40,282 nt of DNA from a virus: IMG/VR virus record IMGVR_UViG_3300044986_000412, positions 1 through 40,282 of that record. The stretch is one strand, 5' to 3'. Made by a program: the position numbers and the translations under genes. The notes under the pieces are model-generated. The model had not been told where the DNA came from and did not search any database. It saw only the letters and a list, made by a program, of their open reading frames with translations. Shown in pieces: positions 14,245 to 22,837 of this stretch (the first letter of the stretch is position 1; each line of letters begins with the position of its first letter).

Positions 14245-15230
14245 TATACATTCGATTTGATTTGTAAGCCTGAGCAGTCCACACATTTACAACCTCCATC
14301 CATACGGGTAAGATATTGCCTCATGCCCATCATGGCCTTATCCATGTAGTCACGATATGCCTCAAAACCTGCAACGGCCTGCGCCTTGATTTCTTCGGCT
14401 TTATAGATTGTCAAATAGTTCATTCGGTTGTTTCTCAACAATTCATCATAAGCCATTGCCCCACATAATTCATAAGCAGCTTGACCAATCAGTCCATCCG
14501 TTGCCATGTCACAAACCACGCTATCCAAATCACATTTCAAAATCATATCAACTTCAATTCCGTAGGTTTCATTTGAATTCAAAGTGTAGTTCCCACCGCT
14601 GTAACTTATGCCTTGTGTGAGCAGGTAGTTTTTATCAGCATGACACCCGCAATTAGGTTTAGAGCTGTAAAGGCTAATATCAGACGGTAAGGTTACCTGA
14701 ACTTCAACGCCTTCAAGCACCTTGTTTAGATTCAATGTGGTTATGTTACCTGCTACCAATGAAACCGATACGTTATAAGCCGTGCCGGTTCCTACATCGG
14801 TAATTCTCAATGTGGTATCTATTGTTTGATTTGAGTAGATACGCACACGGGTAACGCACATCTTAAACAACCTACACCAAACTTTCACCTTTGATACAAC
14901 CACCCCGCGCCGGTTACCTGTGCTTCCTGTTGTTCCCACCGTTGAAGGCGTTACGAATTCAGCGGCTTTATAAACATCAAACGGGATAGAATTAACGCGG
15001 TATTCCGAATTAATATAAGCCTTGATGTCTGCGTTCAGTTTCATCATTGCCCTGCGTCTTACGTCCTGAAGGAACTTTAACCCGGTCTGTGTGCGTTCAT
15101 CCGCTGCGTTGGCTGCGAATTGCATAGTAATGCCCGGGTAATCGTTGATATGGTAACCGCTTAAAGGCGTTACATCCGATACCCCTGTGCATGGGTCCTT
15201 AATCGCAATGATGTTATCTAAACAAGCCAT
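14244..15230 (-). CDS. Structural (connector-region) protein, 328 aa
   Basis: A conserved-looking Bacteroidota phage virion protein; the start MACLDNIIAIKDPC and HINDYPGIT (about 27-35) resemble a family that follows the capsid gene. A helical part (44-75), a beta domain (about 105-225) and a C-terminal helical part can be seen. It ends in GGCKCVDCSG (about 312-321), a CxCxxC pattern suited to metal or disulfide. It lies directly after the capsid gene and its terminator, where head-tail connectors are encoded. Precise role not known. Confidence 0.6.
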   Translation of the reverse strand: MACLDNIIAIKDPCTGVSDVTPLSGYHINDYPGITMQFAANAADERTQTGLKFLQDVRRRAMMKLNADIKAYINSEYRVNSIPFDVYKAAEFVTPSTVGTTGSTGNRRGVVVSKVKVWCRLFKMCVTRVRIYSNQTIDTTLRITDVGTGTAYNVSVSLVAGNITTLNLNKVLEGVEVQVTLPSDISLYSSKPNCGCHADKNYLLTQGISYSGGNYTLNSNETYGIEVDMILKCDLDSVVCDMATDGLIGQAAYELCGAMAYDELLRNNRMNYLTIYKAEEIKAQAVAGFEAYRDYMDKAMMGMRQYLTRMDGGCKCVDCSGLQIKSNV

Positions 15231-15245
15231 TTATTTTTGATTTTA

Positions 15246-15278
15246 AATGAAACAGGGCAGGCATAACCCGCCCTGTTT
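15246..15278 (-). terminator. Hairpin terminator after capsid gene
   Basis: AAACAGGGC (15250-15258) and GCCCTGTTT (15270-15278) form a perfect 9-bp stem with an 11-base loop. On the minus strand it is followed by CATTTAAAATC. It probably trims transcript level after the highly expressed capsid gene rather than stopping all transcription, because the structural genes downstream have no obvious new promoter. Confidence 0.65.
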
Positions 15279-15283
15279 ACTAA

Positions 15284-16357
15284 TTAACAAGATGGTTCAG
15301 CCCACGGACAAATATCGTATTTGATAATTCCGTTGAAATCCGCGAATTTACATCCGGTCAGATTCAGGATTAACCATTTGAATTTCAGGTCAATCTTCCA
15401 TGTGAACAACTTACAACGTGGGTCATAAACCAAGTCGTAATCAAACAACATGCCCGTCGCAGGGTCTTGTAAGACCGTATGCATGTAGCTGTCGTTGTTT
15501 GTGTTAATCAAGTCCATCGGGTCCATGTTTGACCAATCAATCTCCCCGTTACGGCTTGCGAACATGCCTGAATTCTCAGACCATGTTAACAGGTTCACGA
15601 TTTGCGGTTGGATTGCAAACACAACTTCGTTACCGCCCGATGTAGGCGCTGTATTGGTTGCGTTGATGTTGATGTCATAGAATGCAGGGATGTCCAACAA
15701 GTTTGCATTGTTGAATCCTTGATCGCTTACACCACCACGATTTGAGGCGTTACGCAAATAGTTGATTTGACGGTTACCGATTAAAAGCGGCATTGTCGGG
15801 TATCCTGCGTCTGCGAAATCGTTTTCAATCATGGTGATTGAGTGAGGGTAAGGTTTACCCGTTTCGTAATCCACCAACTTCAACAAGCGCGTAGCTGTTG
15901 TGCTGTTGATTTCACCGGCGTTTGTGTTCAAACTTGTGATACCGATTAAATCAGCCTCAGCCTTTAATTTCTGCATTTGCTGATAAACGGCATGAAACAT
16001 GTTTTGTTGAACGGTCAAGCTACCTAAGTCACGGAAACGAGAAACGCCCGTTTTAAACCAGATACTTGAACGACCTGTGAACGAATCAAATGATTCACAT
16101 GTTGGCGCGCCCGTTTCAACAGGGACATCACTACATGCAATCGTTGACGAATCAACAACGGCGTTACAAACCTCAGACGGGTAAGTGATTGAATACTTTG
16201 ATTCAAGTCCGTTTTGTTGAATCATTTGCGCTTGAACTTGAGCGCCGTTTTGAGCGGAGAAAGCCGCGTCGATTAGACCCGTTTGGGCCTGAAATCCTCT
16301 GTTTTGATAGAGGTCAAAAATCCCTTTCTGTACGTTAGGGGTGCAATTATTAGACAT
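15284..16357 (-). CDS. Major capsid protein
   Basis: A 357-aa protein taken from the ATG at 16357 (MSNNCTPNVQKG). A longer frame reaches 16408 but begins in a leader-like stretch. The ATG is preceded by AAAACACAAAACA, the typical leader in this genome. Support: it follows the scaffold gene, precedes a terminator and the connector genes, and has the length, Gly/Asn/Thr-rich composition and FRDLGSLTVQQNMFH segment expected of a capsid. Cysteines near the start and in EVCNAVVDSS and ACSDVPV may matter for shell stability. Identity is by context and shape, so other structural roles are not fully excluded. Confidence 0.75.
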   Translation of the reverse strand: MSNNCTPNVQKGIFDLYQNRGFQAQTGLIDAAFSAQNGAQVQAQMIQQNGLESKYSITYPSEVCNAVVDSSTIACSDVPVETGAPTCESFDSFTGRSSIWFKTGVSRFRDLGSLTVQQNMFHAVYQQMQKLKAEADLIGITSLNTNAGEINSTTATRLLKLVDYETGKPYPHSITMIENDFADAGYPTMPLLIGNRQINYLRNASNRGGVSDQGFNNANLLDIPAFYDININATNTAPTSGGNEVVFAIQPQIVNLLTWSENSGMFASRNGEIDWSNMDPMDLINTNNDSYMHTVLQDPATGMLFDYDLVYDPRCKLFTWKIDLKFKWLILNLTGCKFADFNGIIKYDICPWAEPSC

Positions 16358-16385
16358 TGTTTTGTGTTTTTGAAGTGAACAATTA

Positions 16386-16499
16386 TTAAATCTTTTGTTC
16401 CACTTCAAAGGCAGGAACCGCCAACATTTTTAATACTTGTGGGTGTTTATTAGGTACGCCCACGCACCAAATGTTGTTTGTTCTATGTGCCGTAACCAA
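16386..16499 (-). CDS. Possible small ORF or readthrough tail of scaffold
   Basis: After the scaffold stop TAA (16521-16523) the same frame stays open for 44 codons to a TAA at 16386. The reading includes RTNNIWCVGVPNKHPQ and ends VLKMLAVPAFEVEQKI, which looks like real protein. The only usual start inside it is a TTG at 16499, giving 37 aa. Either a small separate gene or a stop-codon readthrough extension would explain it; chance is possible, since the stretch is short. Confidence 0.35.
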   Translation of the reverse strand: MVTAHRTNNIWCVGVPNKHPQVLKMLAVPAFEVEQKI

Positions 16500-16520
16500 A
16501 CGGCGGGTTGCAAGTGTCTT

Positions 16521-17381
16521 TTAGTCTGCCGTCACACCAGCCATAACCTCAGCAAGTGAAGCGGCTGATTTCGCAGCGGCTCCCATTTGCTTTGGTTCCT
16601 GTTGTGATTGCGTTGGTATCTTCTCATTGCCTGCTGATTTCTTCGCCGGGAGTTCGTTTTCGCGGGCAATATCAGCTACAAGCGCATCAAAAGTATATAA
16701 TTCTGTTCCTGATTTCTTCAATGGTGTTTCCGGGTTCTTGATGTCGTAAAGGCTCAATCTTCCATCATTACCGGCCTTGATTACGGCACGCGCTTTGAGT
16801 TCTGAACGAATCAATTTAGCCGCTGCCGTTGGGTTCAGGCTTGTAATAGCTGAAACGGCACGAGATAATTCAGAATCCAAAGTTCGGTCGGTTTCAATCT
16901 CAGAAATACGGGCGTTCAAACGCTGTTCGTATTCGGTATCCTTCGCTTCAAGTTGTTCCTTTAATGTGTTTTTCTCCGCATTGGCAGCGTCCAACATTTG
17001 GCGCAATTCAGCGCTTTCCTTTGGTGACAACTGCTCAATGGCTTTGGCATGAATGGAGGCAATGACAGCATCAAATGTTTGTCCCTGATTTTCAGGGTTT
17101 GATAAAATCTTGTCGATTTCGCCCGATGTCAAAAGGTTACCGAATTGTTTGTTAAACTTTTGCACCATTTCTTTGAAGTACTTACCCTTCATTGATTTGC
17201 GTTCGTCACTCATCTTTTCGCTGAATTCAGACTCTAAAAACGGACGGGCATATGTTTGCGACTTAGATAACAAGTCCTGAACGGTGTCATCATCTTCGGC
17301 GTCGCCAGCCGTCAATTTGGCAATGAGTTCATCGCTGGGTTCGATTCCTAAATTTTGTAAATACTTTTTTAAGGTTAACAT
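16521..17381 (-). CDS. Prohead scaffold-like protein
   Basis: A 286-aa highly charged helical protein. Long coiled-coil stretches span about 45-80 and 120-175 (EKNTLKEQLEAKDTEYEQRL), and the C-terminus is Ala/Lys/Gln-rich and looks disordered. It lies directly before the capsid gene in transcription order. These are standard features of internal scaffolds. No protease motif is seen here, and no separate head protease gene is evident, so maturation may be protease-free or use an unrecognised enzyme. Confidence 0.7.
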   Translation of the reverse strand: MLTLKKYLQNLGIEPSDELIAKLTAGDAEDDDTVQDLLSKSQTYARPFLESEFSEKMSDERKSMKGKYFKEMVQKFNKQFGNLLTSGEIDKILSNPENQGQTFDAVIASIHAKAIEQLSPKESAELRQMLDAANAEKNTLKEQLEAKDTEYEQRLNARISEIETDRTLDSELSRAVSAITSLNPTAAAKLIRSELKARAVIKAGNDGRLSLYDIKNPETPLKKSGTELYTFDALVADIARENELPAKKSAGNEKIPTQSQQEPKQMGAAAKSAASLAEVMAGVTAD

Positions 17382-17424
17382 GTTTTGCAGGTTTGGTTTT
17401 TATAGGTTTGAAAAGAATGTACGA

Positions 17425-17661
17425 CTATTTTTTTTTATGTTCGACCACAATATCCCATTTACCTGATTTCTCATAAATAGGCCATTGTGTTTGATGGATG
17501 GTAACCTGTTCGCCTCCTGTTTTCAATGAGATGATAACATAACCGGGTCTTACCTGTGGGCTTTGCACGATTGCCGGAATCGTTACATCCACTTCGGGCA
17601 TGAGTTCAGCGGGTTGTTCCTGCTCAATTGGTTCCATTGCTTCTTTATCTTTTTTTGCCAT
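17425..17661 (-). CDS. Hypothetical head-region protein, 78 aa
   Basis: Not recognised. An acidic, probably disordered N-terminal half (EAMEPIEQEQPAEL) and a beta-type second half (PGYVIISLKTGGEQVTIH) ending in Lys. It lies between the 104-aa gene and the scaffold. It may be a head-decoration or scaffold helper by position. ATG at 17661 is three bases after the upstream stop. Confidence 0.6.
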   Translation of the reverse strand: MAKKDKEAMEPIEQEQPAELMPEVDVTIPAIVQSPQVRPGYVIISLKTGGEQVTIHQTQWPIYEKSGKWDIVVEHKKK

Positions 17662-17664
17662 AGC

Positions 17665-17979
17665 TTAATTTTTTTCTTCATCGATTTCAACGCGGTTCGG
17701 GTATTGCTTCACCTGCTCACGCGCCAACTTAATGTCGATTGGCCCCGCAATGATTCGTTTTGTAGTTTTAGATTTGAGATACACGCCCTGAGCCTTTAAT
17801 ATGCCCGACGCCGGCGCGGTGTGAGCCTGAGCCGTAACGCCTTGAGTATGGTCCTCAACGGGTTCGATAATGGTTTCAATCAGAGTCGGTTCTGCTGATG
17901 TCGTTTCAAAGACTTCAACGGCTTCCGCTGATTGTTCTTCGATAAGTTCAGGTGTTTTCTTTCGGGTTGCTTTAGACAT
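17665..17979 (-). CDS. Hypothetical head-region protein, 104 aa
   Basis: Not recognised. The first 55 residues are Glu/Thr/Ala-rich and look unstructured; the last 45 form a compact basic part (GVYLKSKTTKRIIAGP). The shape resembles the 78-aa neighbour, with an acidic lead and a small folded end, so the two may be distant relatives or partners in head assembly. It lies 44 bases after the minor head protein gene. Confidence 0.6.
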   Translation of the reverse strand: MSKATRKKTPELIEEQSAEAVEVFETTSAEPTLIETIIEPVEDHTQGVTAQAHTAPASGILKAQGVYLKSKTTKRIIAGPIDIKLAREQVKQYPNRVEIDEEKN

Positions 17980-18023
17980 TGCCTAAAAAGTTTTTACAAA
18001 GTTATAAAATTTTCAAATATCTA

Positions 18024-18887
18024 CTAAGTTTTTTTTGACGGAACTGCAGTATGTGTGCAATTGAACCCACCACGTTTTGCCATGAAGTTATCCACCGTTG
18101 TATTTGGCATCATTCCCGACCATTTATGACCCATCGGAAATTCCCGTTTTGCCTTCTCGAACTTGTATGCATTTCTGATTTCTTCCTGTAGTTTATCACG
18201 CGGTATTTTCCCATTGAGTTCACGCACCCAACGCCAACATTGACCCCTGCTATCTGTTTGCGTCCCACCGACATAAAGAACGGTATTGTAGCCTGTTTCA
18301 TTTGCAAGGCTCTGCATCTGTTGGCCTTGAAGTTGTGACACGCTATCCCGCGCCGTTTGTGTGATGTATGACTTTAGTTTGCCTGATGAATCAGCGCCGG
18401 ATTGGATGAATTCGGTTAATTGTTTCTTTGCGCCGTCTATTGATTCGCCGTAACTTATGGCATTGTCAAGTATCTGTAATATCGGGCGTTTAAAACTTTC
18501 GTTTATGCCCGAATTCATTAGCGTTTCTGCGGTCTGCGCCTTCCATTTCTTTTCAATCTTTGATAGCGGTAACTTCTGATGCGAATATCCGACGGCATCC
18601 AAAATGCCGCTTGTGTTGATGGTGATTTTGCCCAAATCATTTATAAATACTTCTGCTGTTTTATTATAACCGCCCGTTTTTAGTCCGGTATTTATAGCGT
18701 CCTCAAAACGTAGTAATTGTTCAGCGGTTAAAATTCCGTTTGAAAAGTTACCGCCTGTGGTATCTATTTTGTCCATCTCTTTGAAAATGGATTCCAATAT
18801 TGAGCGCTCAACTTCGGGCATCTTCTTTAGAATCGATTCAATCAATTCCTGCTTTAATGCCTCGTTTCTGCTGATTATTTTATTCAT
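18024..18887 (-). CDS. Minor head protein, Mu gpF / SPP1 gp7-like
   Basis: A 287-aa protein with a helical N-terminus and a C-terminal domain typical of the Mu F-like head morphogenesis family: YVGGTQTDSRGQCWRWV (about 205-221), then HKWSGMMPNTTVDNF (about 253-267) and a Gly-Gly-Phe-Asn-Cys-Thr-His ending. The Cys, Arg and His in these blocks are family hallmarks. Such proteins sit on or near the portal and aid head assembly or ejection. The gene overlaps the portal gene by eight bases, the usual partnership. Confidence 0.8.
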   Translation of the reverse strand: MNKIISRNEALKQELIESILKKMPEVERSILESIFKEMDKIDTTGGNFSNGILTAEQLLRFEDAINTGLKTGGYNKTAEVFINDLGKITINTSGILDAVGYSHQKLPLSKIEKKWKAQTAETLMNSGINESFKRPILQILDNAISYGESIDGAKKQLTEFIQSGADSSGKLKSYITQTARDSVSQLQGQQMQSLANETGYNTVLYVGGTQTDSRGQCWRWVRELNGKIPRDKLQEEIRNAYKFEKAKREFPMGHKWSGMMPNTTVDNFMAKRGGFNCTHTAVPSKKT

Positions 18888-20517
18888 AAATTCCTGTTGG
18901 AATCATACCCATAGCGCGTTGTGTTACCTCTGTAATCAATGCGTTTACATCGGATTCAATGAATGCCTTTTGCCCCTTTTCGTAGGCTATGTTTTTCAAA
19001 ATAACATATCCTTTTTCATGGATAGTTTTATCCATAGCGGTAAACACTCCTGAAAGTAGTTTAGACCTCAATGCATTACCTGAAACACCATATAAAGGGT
19101 CAACGTAATATAGCACATCATTTATTCGTATGCTTACGGGATCGTCACGAAACACCTTTGAATTGACCATGAAACACATCTCAGATAAAATCATGCCGTC
19201 ATCTGTTTTGCCCTGAACCGCTGCGAATTCATTGACCAAATCCGAATCAGACATTAAATCAAATTGTTTCGGCCTGATTAAATAAACCTCCTGCGGTGTG
19301 TAGCCCGTTGTGGTATAATTGATGTAAGCCGTTATGAACTTTAACCCGTATTCTATTTGGTTGAACAGGAAGTTTGATAGCGATAAAAGGAAATAGTATT
19401 GGTCTTTGCGGTCCTCACGTTTTGCATCCCCGCTTTCCGTAGCGTTTATTTTCTTACTCAAGAATAAAGCCTTTTCAGCACGTTCATAGAACACCTGCCA
19501 ACGGTCAAGATGATACTGAGGAATGCCTACGTCTGGCGTATGGAACTTAACCACGTCATACATTTGCCCGCCGTTTTTCGCCAATTTTTCCTCAGACATG
19601 GTGTAATTGTCGCCCGGATTGATTGAGATAGTGCCGCGCCCGTTACAGGAATCACAAATGCCTACCTTGTTATTCAGCGGATTATCTTTATCCTCAATGG
19701 TCTTATGACCTGAGCCAAAACATGTAGGACACGCAGGCAATACTACCTGTTTAATCGGGTAGCTATAATGTTTTGTCATGGCTTCGTCATCGTTCATGTT
19801 ACGAACGAGATTTTCAGCCCATATAACAAAGGGTTGCATGAATGCGTTATCGGTATTCCAAAACGGAATTACCCCGAAATTATGAGTAGTCTGAATGCCC
19901 GACAAAACATAGATTTGTTCTGTGGCATTCAGATAAATGATTTCTTTTTTGTATTTGAAAACAACCGATTCTTCATCAAGTTGTATAATGTCCTCACACT
20001 TGATAAACACCATTTTAGGCTTTATCTCTGTGCTGTCATCTTTTTCAAGGTTGTCCGATTCGATAACCGCTGTGTAACCCGTTGGATTGTTTAAGTAGAA
20101 TTCAAGCGCCTCCATTGCCATGATTCGCACGAATTCATTGGTAACATATTGACCGCTTGGGTCATCAACTGAAACGCTAAAGTTATTGGGCTGCAATATC
20201 GAACCCTTAGCCATTTCTAAAAATCGATCAAATAATTCTTTACCGATTGGTGCATAAACCGAACGCCTCCAGTTGTGATGCTCGTCGTTTTCATTGGGGT
20301 GTCGGTTCAGCAGTCTATACTTAAACACCTCATCAAAACGGGTGTCGTATGTTTCAGGTTTAATGCGCATCCCGTTCAATACGAAATCAGGGCGCGCTCC
20401 TGTTGAATGCACCTGAACTGCTAAGGACGTATCCACCCGCTGAACGAATCCAGCGGGTAGAAAATCCTTGTTTTTTTTGTTGGCTTTATAAAGCCTTTGG
20501 AATTCTTGGAATTGCAT
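18880..20517 (-). CDS. Portal protein with inserted zinc-ribbon-like module
   Basis: A 545-aa protein; position before the minor head protein and scaffold, size and helical C-terminal half fit a portal, the dodecameric DNA channel of the head. Unusual is the insertion at 263-295, with CPTCFGSG (263-270) and CDSCNGRG (288-295). This is two CxxCxGxG repeats as in the DnaJ zinc-binding domain, with four Cys suited to one metal ion. The sequences on either side read as continuous portal. The start ATG 20517 follows a T-rich leader. Portal identity is from context and shape rather than a catalytic motif. Confidence 0.75.
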   Translation of the reverse strand: MQFQEFQRLYKANKKNKDFLPAGFVQRVDTSLAVQVHSTGARPDFVLNGMRIKPETYDTRFDEVFKYRLLNRHPNENDEHHNWRRSVYAPIGKELFDRFLEMAKGSILQPNNFSVSVDDPSGQYVTNEFVRIMAMEALEFYLNNPTGYTAVIESDNLEKDDSTEIKPKMVFIKCEDIIQLDEESVVFKYKKEIIYLNATEQIYVLSGIQTTHNFGVIPFWNTDNAFMQPFVIWAENLVRNMNDDEAMTKHYSYPIKQVVLPACPTCFGSGHKTIEDKDNPLNNKVGICDSCNGRGTISINPGDNYTMSEEKLAKNGGQMYDVVKFHTPDVGIPQYHLDRWQVFYERAEKALFLSKKINATESGDAKREDRKDQYYFLLSLSNFLFNQIEYGLKFITAYINYTTTGYTPQEVYLIRPKQFDLMSDSDLVNEFAAVQGKTDDGMILSEMCFMVNSKVFRDDPVSIRINDVLYYVDPLYGVSGNALRSKLLSGVFTAMDKTIHEKGYVILKNIAYEKGQKAFIESDVNALITEVTQRAMGMIPTGIYE

Positions 20518-20529
20518 CCAAATTTGTTT

Positions 20530-21003
20530 TTAGTCCTGTGTAATTACTTCGGCCTCAACGCGGGTAGATTGTGTGCCTGTTCCGACACATGCCACGCGCA
20601 AATATAACACCCTACCCCAATTGGATAATACCGTTGGAGTTGGATTTAATGACCAGATGAAATAAGCAGGAGCAGCGGATGTAACCTGTAATGTATCGCA
20701 CTGAATCCCTGTTTGTCCGGCTGTGCCATAGAAATTAACCCAATTCGTTCCATCCAATGAACCCTGAAGGATTGCCTTAAATGTGGATGTACCTGAAATG
20801 TTAGCTGTTTTCAATGCCACACGATAACGGCCTGATTTACCTACATTGATTGCACCGCGTTGGGTGGTCAAATAAGTAGTGCCTGCATTTGTTACGGTAT
20901 CGAAGTAAGTATGTGAGCCGTACAACTTAGCCTGAGCGGTTGCTTTTTCGTTGCAAGCCGTGAAGCATAACACGGTGATAATGAAGAAAAATAACTTTTT
21001 CAT
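20530..21003 (-). CDS. Putative lipoprotein with lipobox, 157 aa
   Basis: The N-terminus MKKLFFFIITVLCFTAC is a lipoprotein signal with the acylated Cys17. The mature part is Thr/Ser/Gly-rich and beta-like (GSLDGTNWVNFYGT, about 86-99). It sits within the structural cluster, between the tail gene at 21041 and the portal. A phage-encoded lipoprotein may block receptors or superinfection. Alternatively the mature part is a virion protein that carries a signal by ancestry. A second lipoprotein is at 28252-28746. Confidence 0.7.
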   Translation of the reverse strand: MKKLFFFIITVLCFTACNEKATAQAKLYGSHTYFDTVTNAGTTYLTTQRGAINVGKSGRYRVALKTANISGTSTFKAILQGSLDGTNWVNFYGTAGQTGIQCDTLQVTSAAPAYFIWSLNPTPTVLSNWGRVLYLRVACVGTGTQSTRVEAEVITQD

Positions 21004-21040
21004 TTTTGTTTTGTTTTTTGTTTTTGATTGTTTAAAATAA

Positions 21041-21703
21041 TTAATTAGCGCGGTACATCCATGCCAAACCTAATGTATCGGTCGGGTCTGCTTGAAGCAA
21101 ATCCAGATATGGCAATTTCATTGTAGCGATAGGATCGCCTGTGAAATTGATGTTCATAGATTTGAATTCAACGACTTGGCCTTCTACTTCAATATCCTGA
21201 CCGTACCAATGATTCACGTCATAGGACATGAACTCCTGATTTACGTTCAGAAATAAGTAGATACGACCATCAGCAGTTACCCAACCTCTGTACTTCGTTG
21301 CTGGGTTTTGCAGTTGGTCAACAAATACGGTTCGGTCGTGGTATGGCGTTGCTGTACCTGATGCGTTTACATCCGTAGCGGTGTAATCACGAGCGGTTAA
21401 TGTTCGGCCTGTTGTGATTGTCTTAGCGGGACTGCGACGGCTACGATATTGCTTTGTAGTCGTTGTTGGGTCACTCCATGAGAACTCTGCAAGTTCAAAC
21501 GTAGCACTAATATTTCCAGTAGCTACTAAGGCTTCAAACGCCGTAGCTAAGGCAATATCATCATAAGTGCCCGTTGGAAACGCTGTGTTACATGTAGCCG
21601 TAATTAAACGCACAGGAATTTCCGAACGCTGATAAATATCGCATTGGTCTGTGGTTGTGAGTGTGAATGTATCTACACACGCACTATTACAAGTTGATAG
21701 CAT
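21041..21703 (-). CDS. Tail protein, possible tail tube, 220 aa
   Basis: A beta-rich 220-aa protein beginning MLSTCNSACVDTFTLTTTDQC, with cysteines at 5, 9 and 21. Its length and Thr-rich strands resemble tail tube or tail-tip proteins. It follows the two large tail genes and precedes the lipoprotein. The Bacteroidota-type leader TTTGTTTTTT lies upstream. The alternative tube candidate is 12520-13206; the sequence alone does not decide. Confidence 0.55.
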   Translation of the reverse strand: MLSTCNSACVDTFTLTTTDQCDIYQRSEIPVRLITATCNTAFPTGTYDDIALATAFEALVATGNISATFELAEFSWSDPTTTTKQYRSRRSPAKTITTGRTLTARDYTATDVNASGTATPYHDRTVFVDQLQNPATKYRGWVTADGRIYLFLNVNQEFMSYDVNHWYGQDIEVEGQVVEFKSMNINFTGDPIATMKLPYLDLLQADPTDTLGLAWMYRAN

Positions 21704-21748
21704 TTTGCTTATGTTTTTTGTTTTGTTATTAAATGGCTTGCAACCGGG

Positions 21749-22831
21749 TTAAGAACAAACAAAAGTTTTCTCGCACTTGCTTGACAGCAAAGGTACGTTC
21801 AAATTTTTGAATTCATAGCCCGGATTTTCAGGATTTTCTACAAAATTTTCTTGTTCAAAAAAGTATTCGATATTGTCAACGTAAAAGTTACGCGCTGATA
21901 ATAGATTCAGTATAGCAGACTCAAAGAATTCCGGGATAGGTTCAGATAACAACCGGTATTGTTTGGTGACCTCTGATTTATAGCAGAATTGCCTTTCGTT
22001 GTACGTTTTTTTAATTCGTGCCGGTTCGCGGTCAAGGTCTGCGGGTATGCGAAGGAATAATTTAGCCGCGTCCCAAAAAGAGCTGTTGCCGCTCGAATGC
22101 ACATGACCTTCGCAGTCCGTCATTGCAGCCGGAAATGTAGCGGTCAACATCGGGTAACTATCTTCACAATACGGGACCTTATAAGGTTTTGAATACCATG
22201 TTTTAACGACACCCAATGTCGAGAAATTAGCCGTAAATTTTACCCTGAAACATCCGAAGCCCTCATGCGTTCCGGTTGCAAGGGATGAGGCTATACTTGT
22301 GAGCGAAGCTACTGAATTATTTTTTTTATAGACTACGCCCCCCAATGTAGAAGTATTTAACCCAATACATAAACGCCCTGCTTTGAGTTCGACAAATGGC
22401 GGTGGCGTCTCTTGTGTGCCGTAGATAAAATAATACACGGTTCCGTTATCATCAAGTTCGATAATATCACCGGCCACCACATCGAAGTAATACACAGAGA
22501 AGTTTTGACCCGCGGCATTTGGTAATCGCATGGGTGCAAGGATTTGATATTCGGCATGCCCTGAAGCATTATAGGTCCCCAATAACCAACGGTTTGTCGA
22601 AGTCGCACCATAGCTGACATAAGTAGTCGAATCGGTTTCATCAACGATACTCAATGTGCAATTAGCCCCACTTGGCAAACCGCCTCCATTTTGGGTAACG
22701 TATTGATACGGAACAATAACGCGAAGCGCTAAAAAGTCGGTTCGTCGTATCGGGATAAAAAAAGGTTTATCGTTATCTGCTAAGCTACAATTAGCTAAAT
22801 CTGTATCTGATAATTCCCAAAGTTGGTTCAT
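21749..22831 (-). CDS. Tail-associated protein, 360 aa
   Basis: A soluble protein following the 586-aa tail gene by six bases. It has an N-terminal acidic helix (ELSDTDLANCSLADN), then mostly beta segments and several Cys (CEDSYP, DCEGHVHSSG). It ends KCEKTFVCS. No named family is recognised. Place after the tape measure and large tail protein makes a tail-tip or baseplate role probable. Confidence 0.6.
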   Translation of the reverse strand: MNQLWELSDTDLANCSLADNDKPFFIPIRRTDFLALRVIVPYQYVTQNGGGLPSGANCTLSIVDETDSTTYVSYGATSTNRWLLGTYNASGHAEYQILAPMRLPNAAGQNFSVYYFDVVAGDIIELDDNGTVYYFIYGTQETPPPFVELKAGRLCIGLNTSTLGGVVYKKNNSVASLTSIASSLATGTHEGFGCFRVKFTANFSTLGVVKTWYSKPYKVPYCEDSYPMLTATFPAAMTDCEGHVHSSGNSSFWDAAKLFLRIPADLDREPARIKKTYNERQFCYKSEVTKQYRLLSEPIPEFFESAILNLLSARNFYVDNIEYFFEQENFVENPENPGYEFKNLNVPLLSSKCEKTFVCS

Positions 22832-22837
22832 TTCGTT

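Noticed and set aside
14245-14286. Longer N-terminus for the head-tail joining protein
   Set aside because: The extra part overlaps the coding end of the connector gene; ATG 14244 forms the usual TAATG overlap.
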